From contig JAYSUJ010000030.1 of NCBI GenBank assembly GCA_043719155.1, positions 1 to 25,894 of the forward strand: a DNA stretch of 25,894 nt. The letters run 5' to 3'. The position numbers were made by a program, and so were the translations under genes. Shown here piece after piece: positions 22,454-25,894 of the stretch. This stretch comes from JBBQKQ01 sp043719155. GTDB taxonomy: Bacteria > Patescibacteriota > Minisyncoccia > Phycocordibacterales > UBA5272. Within the stretch, counting starts at the first letter, position 1. The number at the start of each line of letters is the position of its first letter. The notes beneath the pieces are model-generated. The model saw only the letters and a list, made by a program, of their open reading frames with translations. It was not told the origin of the DNA and did no database searches.

Positions 22454-23677
22454 ATGAAAAACCCATTCGAAAATGCTTTAGCCCAACTTAAAAAAGCTAC
22501 AGATTTACAAACTTTTTATCCAGACTTTATAGTGCAACTTTTAAAACCACAAAGAGAAGTACAAATATCTATACCCGTAAAAATGGACAACGGAAATTTA
22601 GAAATGTTTGAAGGTTTTAGGGTCCAATACAACAATGCCCTTGGTCCGTTTAAAGGAGGGATTCGTTTTCACCAAGATACAGAAATAAATGAAGTGAGAG
22701 CTTTGTCTTTTTGGATGATGCTCAAATGTGCAGTTGTAAATATTCCCATGGGTGGTGGTAAAGGTGGGGTGCGAGTGGACCCTAAAAAGCTTTCTAAAGG
22801 AGAACTAGAAAATTTGTCCAGAGGTTGGGTCAAACTTATGCAACCTGTTATCGGTCCACATGTAGACGTGCCGGCTCCAGATGTAAATACAACTCCCGAA
22901 ATAATGTCGTGGATGGTTGACGAATACTCAAAAATGACCGGCGACCAAACAGGTGCAGCATTCACTGGAAAGCCTGTAGATAAAGGTGGTTCGCAGGGTC
23001 GTGGGGCGGCGACAGGTTTAGGTGGCTTTTACGCTTTTGAAGTGGTGCGCGAAAAAATGAATTTACCAAAATCCTGTAAAGTTGTGATTCAAGGCTATGG
23101 CAATGTAGGTGCCAACGCGGCCGAGATTTTAGAAAAACATGGTCACGCTATCTTAGCTGTTTCCAATTCTAAAGGTGGTATTTACAGTGAGACAGGAATA
23201 GACATACAAAAATTAAGTGAATATAAAAAGGAAACTGGTAGTATAGAAAATTTCCCGGGTACAAAAATAGTTTCCAATGCTGAGCTTTTACTTTTAAGTT
23301 GTGACGTACTTATACCTTCGGCTTTAGAAAGTCAGATAACTTTAGAAAATGCTGGTAAAATAAAAACTAAACTAATTGTAGAGTTGGCCAATGGTCCCAC
23401 CACACCAGAGGCAGATGAAATACTTTTTAGAAATGGGGTAGCTGTTTTGCCAGATATTTTAGCCAATGCAGGTGGGGTGACAGTTTCAACTTTTGAATGG
23501 GAACAAAATTTAAAAAATGAAAAATGGACAGAGGAAGTTGTGTTTAAAAAACTAAAAGAAATAATGGACAGAGAAACGGATTTAATTTTCGAAAAGGCAA
23601 AAGTTTTAAACACAGACCTGCGTCGAGCTGCTTTTGTGGTTGCACTAGAGAGGATCTCCAAAAAAATGGGGTATTAA
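22454..23677 (+). CDS. gdhA: Glutamate dehydrogenase
   Basis: 407 aa. Converts glutamate to 2-oxoglutarate and ammonia with NAD(P). Seen: substrate-binding K67 (GPFKGGIR) and K91 (MMLKCAV), catalytic K103 in PMGGGKGG (99-105), D143 in VPAPDVNT, and the Rossmann GYGNVG (214-219). At the end of the second strand the residues are AVSNSKGG, with Asn (238) where NAD-dependent enzymes usually have Asp; cofactor preference is therefore unclear. The only plainly metabolic enzyme of central nitrogen handling here. Probably co-transcribed with the preceding gene. Confidence 0.93.
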   Translation: MKNPFENALAQLKKATDLQTFYPDFIVQLLKPQREVQISIPVKMDNGNLEMFEGFRVQYNNALGPFKGGIRFHQDTEINEVRALSFWMMLKCAVVNIPMGGGKGGVRVDPKKLSKGELENLSRGWVKLMQPVIGPHVDVPAPDVNTTPEIMSWMVDEYSKMTGDQTGAAFTGKPVDKGGSQGRGAATGLGGFYAFEVVREKMNLPKSCKVVIQGYGNVGANAAEILEKHGHAILAVSNSKGGIYSETGIDIQKLSEYKKETGSIENFPGTKIVSNAELLLLSCDVLIPSALESQITLENAGKIKTKLIVELANGPTTPEADEILFRNGVAVLPDILANAGGVTVSTFEWEQNLKNEKWTEEVVFKKLKEIMDRETDLIFEKAKVLNTDLRRAAFVVALERISKKMGY

Positions 23678-23722
23678 TTTAACCTTTAAAGTTTTGTTTT
23701 ACTTTTACTTTTTTGACTTTTC

Positions 23723-23731
23723 TGCTATAAT
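23723..23731 (+). promoter_or_regulatory. Extended -10 promoter of tRNA-Ile
   Basis: TGC followed by TATAAT (23726-23731). TTTTAC at 23703-23708 is 17 bases upstream. The tRNA begins 13 bases after the -10. Confidence 0.75.
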
Positions 23732-23744
23732 GTTTTTTACCACT

Positions 23745-23819
23745 GCGAGCATAGTTCAGTGGTAGAACGCTGTCCTGATAAGACAGAGGTCGTAAGTCCG
23801 ATTCTTACTGCTCGCACCA
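23745..23819 (+). tRNA. tRNA-Ile, anticodon GAU
   Basis: Acceptor GCGAGCA/TGCTCGC, D stem GTTC/GAAC, anticodon stem CTGTC (23770-23774) with GACAG (23782-23786), loop CTGATAA with anticodon GAT (23777-23779), T stem GTAAG/CTTAC around TCCGATT, discriminator A and encoded CCA. Usually this tRNA sits inside the 16S-23S spacer; here it lies about 1.5 kb before 16S. Confidence 0.95.
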
Positions 23820-23824
23820 AATTG

Positions 23825-23833
23825 TGCTAAACT
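23825..23833 (+). promoter_or_regulatory. Extended -10 element inside the apparent 5' end of the next frame
   Basis: TGC followed by TAAACT (23828-23833). The ATG at 23842 lies nine bases past it, which fits a leaderless start. If used, the GTG at 23824 and ATG at 23836 are not starts. Confidence 0.45.
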
Positions 23834-23841
23834 CAATGCTT

Positions 23842-24651
23842 ATGATAGAGAGTAATTATTTTAAAAACCCATTAAGGTATGAAAATTTGTCTACTGAGTA
23901 TCCACCAAGACCACCACTCGGACAGATAAAACCAAAGGATGTTCACTTAACGGAAAATGGTAAAAGAGTGTACGGTGTAAGATACATAAAACATCTTTAT
24001 GAGCTTATTAAAAAAAGGTATGGTGTTTTGCCTGAGGACCTATTTATAAAAAATGTAAAAAGAGAAAACTTGGACGTGCTTTATGACGAAAGTTTTTTAC
24101 TAGAGCTGGCTATTTATGTGATGGACGGAATTCCTTATGGAAAAATAGCTGAATATGATGTAAAAAATGGTAGTTATTTTGATCCCAACCAGTACAAAAA
24201 TTTATCACAAGAGACTATTAGTGTTTATATTTACAGATATTTCTCCGAACTCCCCAAAAAAATAGCCGTCATCAGTAAACAAAAGGAAAGGCTACACAGT
24301 CTCCTTTATTCAGAGAACGAAAAAACTCGTGAGTATTTAGTAGCAATACAGAAAAAACTTGACCTGACAATTTTTGAAATTTTCAATGTTAATTCTAAGG
24401 TTTTGCCGAGTCAGTTTTCTAAACCTATCGAAGCAAGTGGGGATGTCGAAAAAAGAAAAGTAAAAAAAGAGCATACAATTTCTGAGCTAAGTACTTTTGT
24501 ACACATGCTATATCTTAAGGTAGTTGAAGGCCTATCAGTAAAGGAAATACTTGATAAAGCGGAGTTTAGCGGTATAACTCATGGTAATGTTGCAACAGTA
24601 ATTTATAGAAATCTGACAGCCGAGGCAAAAGCAAGAATAAATAAAATATAA
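23842..24651 (+). CDS. Unknown protein with two related helical repeats
   Basis: 269 aa from ATG 23842; no family recognised. No signal peptide or membrane helix. Residues about 85-141 and 217-266 look like repeats of one helical unit: YVMDGIPYGKIAE against KVVEGLSVKEILD, then ISVYIYRYFSEL against VATVIYRNLTAE. The shape (helix, short turn, helix) recalls a helix-turn-helix, so DNA or RNA binding is possible but not shown. Sits between tRNA-Ile and the rRNA operon. Alternative starts: GTG 23824 or ATG 23836, adding six or two codons. Confidence 0.6.
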   Translation: MIESNYFKNPLRYENLSTEYPPRPPLGQIKPKDVHLTENGKRVYGVRYIKHLYELIKKRYGVLPEDLFIKNVKRENLDVLYDESFLLELAIYVMDGIPYGKIAEYDVKNGSYFDPNQYKNLSQETISVYIYRYFSELPKKIAVISKQKERLHSLLYSENEKTREYLVAIQKKLDLTIFEIFNVNSKVLPSQFSKPIEASGDVEKRKVKKEHTISELSTFVHMLYLKVVEGLSVKEILDKAEFSGITHGNVATVIYRNLTAEAKARINKI

Positions 24652-24655
24652 AAAT

Positions 24656-24931
24656 ATGAACAATAAACAAATGTATTTAATTGAACTTTTAGGTGACATT
24701 TCTAACTATATAAACCTAAGAGAAGTAAATAAAAAAGAAGAAGCTAAAAATGTATTAAAGAAAATAGCAGGTATCATATCTAGTCTGATTTTGTTGGATG
24801 AAGTGAGTGAAGATAGTAGAAAAGCTCTTTCTAGTTTGTATGAATACTGTGAAAGAAATGAATCTTTGGAAAAAAAAGATTTTGACCTATATATTTACCC
24901 ATTAATTATCAAATTACAGACTCAAAATTAG
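24656..24931 (+). CDS. Small unknown helical protein
   Basis: 91 aa, no family recognised. Mostly charged and helix-prone, no membrane segment or signal, one Cys. Four bases after the preceding gene, so the two are probably co-translated as a pair. Ends about 80 bases before the rRNA promoter. Confidence 0.6.
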   Translation: MNNKQMYLIELLGDISNYINLREVNKKEEAKNVLKKIAGIISSLILLDEVSEDSRKALSSLYEYCERNESLEKKDFDLYIYPLIIKLQTQN

Positions 24932-24934
24932 TTA

Positions 24935-24973
24935 AAATTTTGCCCAAAATACAGACTTGTGAGGGGAAAATTT
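24935..24973 (+). repeat. Inverted repeat before the rRNA promoter
   Basis: AAATTTTGCCC (24935-24945) and GGGGAAAATTT (24963-24973) pair over 10 of 11 bases with a 17-base loop. There is no T tract after it, so it is not a good terminator; it might be a protein-binding site or a weak stop signal. Confidence 0.3.
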
Positions 24974-25012
24974 GCCAAGCCTAATTGTAGTGGTAAAACG
25001 GTGGACAATTGC

Positions 25013-25041
25013 TTGACTTTTATATTACGTTTTGCTAGAAT
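25013..25041 (+). promoter_or_regulatory. Promoter of the rRNA operon
   Basis: TTGACT (25013-25018), exactly 17-nt spacer, TAGAAT (25036-25041) with TGC before the -10. RNA would start near 25048, giving a leader of about 240 nt before 16S. Confidence 0.88.
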
Positions 25042-25047
25042 AGAGAA

Positions 25048-25286
25048 ACTTGTAAAAACGTAGCTCAATTAAGTTAAATCTTAAAAGAGAGCTAGTGTTA
25101 ACTTCAAGAAACAAAAGTTCGCAAATTTGTTCCTTGAAAATTAAATATTGAATTCACAAAAATGAATTAAACACACAAATCAAAAAGTCCTACAGAAACT
25201 TTAGAGAGTTTAGCAACACTCTAACTACATCTGGTAGGCAACAAAAATTCAAAGTAAATTTAAAAATTTTATTTTGTCCTTTGTTT
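25048..25286 (+). other. rRNA operon leader with antitermination-like and hairpin elements
   Basis: No protein gene. Holds a boxA-like TGTTCCTTGAAAA (25128-25140), related to the antitermination boxA of bacterial rRNA leaders, and a nested hairpin (CCTAC 25189-25193 with GTAGG 25234-25238, inner TTAGAG 25201-25206 with CTCTAA 25219-25224). The rest is AT-rich and probably includes the 5' half of the 16S processing stem, whose 3' partner is outside the window. Confidence 0.6.
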
Positions 25287-25894
25287 ATTCAAAAGAGTTT
25301 GATCCTAGCTCAGGATGAACGCTGGCGGCGTGGATAAGGCATGCAAGTCGAACGAAACTAATTGCACGGAATTTTAAAATAAGTTTGAACAAGTTTGAGT
25401 AGCAATACAATTATAAGTTCAAGTAAGTTTTATTTGGAAGAGCAACAGTTTAGTGGCAGACGAGGTAGGAATATATAGGAACATCCCCCAAGGTCAGGAA
25501 TAACTAGTCGAAAGATTAGCTAATACTTGATATATCGCAAGATGAAAGATTTATCGCCATGGGATTGGCCTATACGGTATCAGGTAGTTGGTAGGGTAAA
25601 AGCCTACCAAGCCAATGACGCCTAGGAGAGCTGAGAGGCTGACCTCCACCGATGGAACTGAGACACGGTCCATACACCTACGGGTGGCTGCAGTCGAGAA
25701 TATTTCACAATGGACGAAAGTCTGATGAAGCGACGCCGCGTGTGCGATGAAGTTCTTCGGAACGTAAAGCACTTTTATGTGGGAGAAACGATGATAGTAC
25801 CACATGAATAAGGGGTTGCTAACTCTGTGCCAGCAGCAGCGGTAATACAGAGACCCCAAGCGTTATCCGGAATTATTGGGCGTAAAGGGTGAGT
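25287..25894 (+). rRNA. 16S ribosomal RNA, 5' part, cut by the window end
   Basis: AGAGTTTGATC at 25294 (E. coli position 8) sets the 5' end near 25287. Conserved blocks in order: GCTGGCGGCGTGG, GACGCCGCGTG (about 25731), GTGCCAGCAGCAGCGGTAA (25827-25845), GGGCGTAAAGGG (about 25878). Compared with E. coli the region is a little longer, mainly from an expanded AT-rich hairpin after GCATGCAAGTCGAAC (about 25355-25440). No intron is seen in this part. The 515F site has an A in place of C. Confidence 0.97.

Noticed and set aside
23824..23841. GTG start at 23824 (or ATG at 23836) for the repeat protein
   Set aside because: A TGCTAAACT promoter element sits at 23825-23833; ATG 23842 fits better, although read-through from the tRNA could still allow the longer form.
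25551..25859. 102-aa minus-strand reading frame
   Set aside because: It lies fully inside the 16S rRNA.
1..25894. CRISPR array, insertion sequence, prophage or toxin-antitoxin pair
   Set aside because: No spaced direct repeats, transposase or integrase motifs, or recognisable toxin folds were seen; the baseplate-like protein stands alone.

Overview
This window most likely comes from a Candidate Phyla Radiation / Patescibacteria genome, probably Parcubacteria or Nomurabacteria-like. The reasons are low G+C, very tight gene packing, short divergent housekeeping genes (655-aa alanyl-tRNA synthetase, 126-aa L13, 319-aa RNA polymerase alpha), several protein types I remember as common in such genomes (baseplate-J-like membrane protein, GKWEC family, coiled-coil 133-aa protein), and a 16S rRNA that departs from usual bacterial primer sites. 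The taxonomy is inferred from sequence character, without a database search.

Layout. 1-1151: a probable minus-strand structured RNA (about 41-230) divergent from an orotate phosphoribosyltransferase-like gene, its terminator, and tRNA-Arg(CCU). 1156-7427: accessory membrane and enzyme genes: EamA permease, SemiSWEET, patatin, beta-CASP RNase, Nudix (minus), a His/Met-rich anchored protein, a LOG/SLOG protein and a Cys-pair repeat membrane protein. 7436-8947 (minus): ABC-F ATPase. 9050-12714: a large divergent sigma factor, then two paralogous GKWEC-family genes flanking a DgkA-like kinase. 12815-16259: alaS with two exported proteins behind it. 16381-17640: baseplate-J-like membrane protein. 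17692-21940: infA, then a ribosomal operon rpmJ-rpsM-rpsK-rpsD-rpoA-rplQ-rplM-rpsI with its own consensus promoter and closing terminator. 22034-23677: coiled-coil protein and glutamate dehydrogenase. 23745-24931: tRNA-Ile(GAU) and two unknown genes. 25013-25894: rRNA promoter, leader and the first ~608 nt of 16S rRNA, cut by the window end.

Three window-wide patterns stand out. (1) None of the 31 protein genes ends in TGA: by my count 19 end in TAA and 12 in TAG. (2) Most promoters have an extended -10 (TGnTATAAT-like), often ending only 6-19 nt before the ATG, so many mRNAs should be leaderless or nearly so and lack a Shine-Dalgarno; this also corrects three gene starts. (3) Three genes (the phosphoribosyltransferase and the two GKWEC paralogs) break that rule: each has a good Shine-Dalgarno, its own promoter and a strong terminator, and looks visibly more G+C-rich in places. 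No CRISPR array, insertion sequence or prophage was seen.
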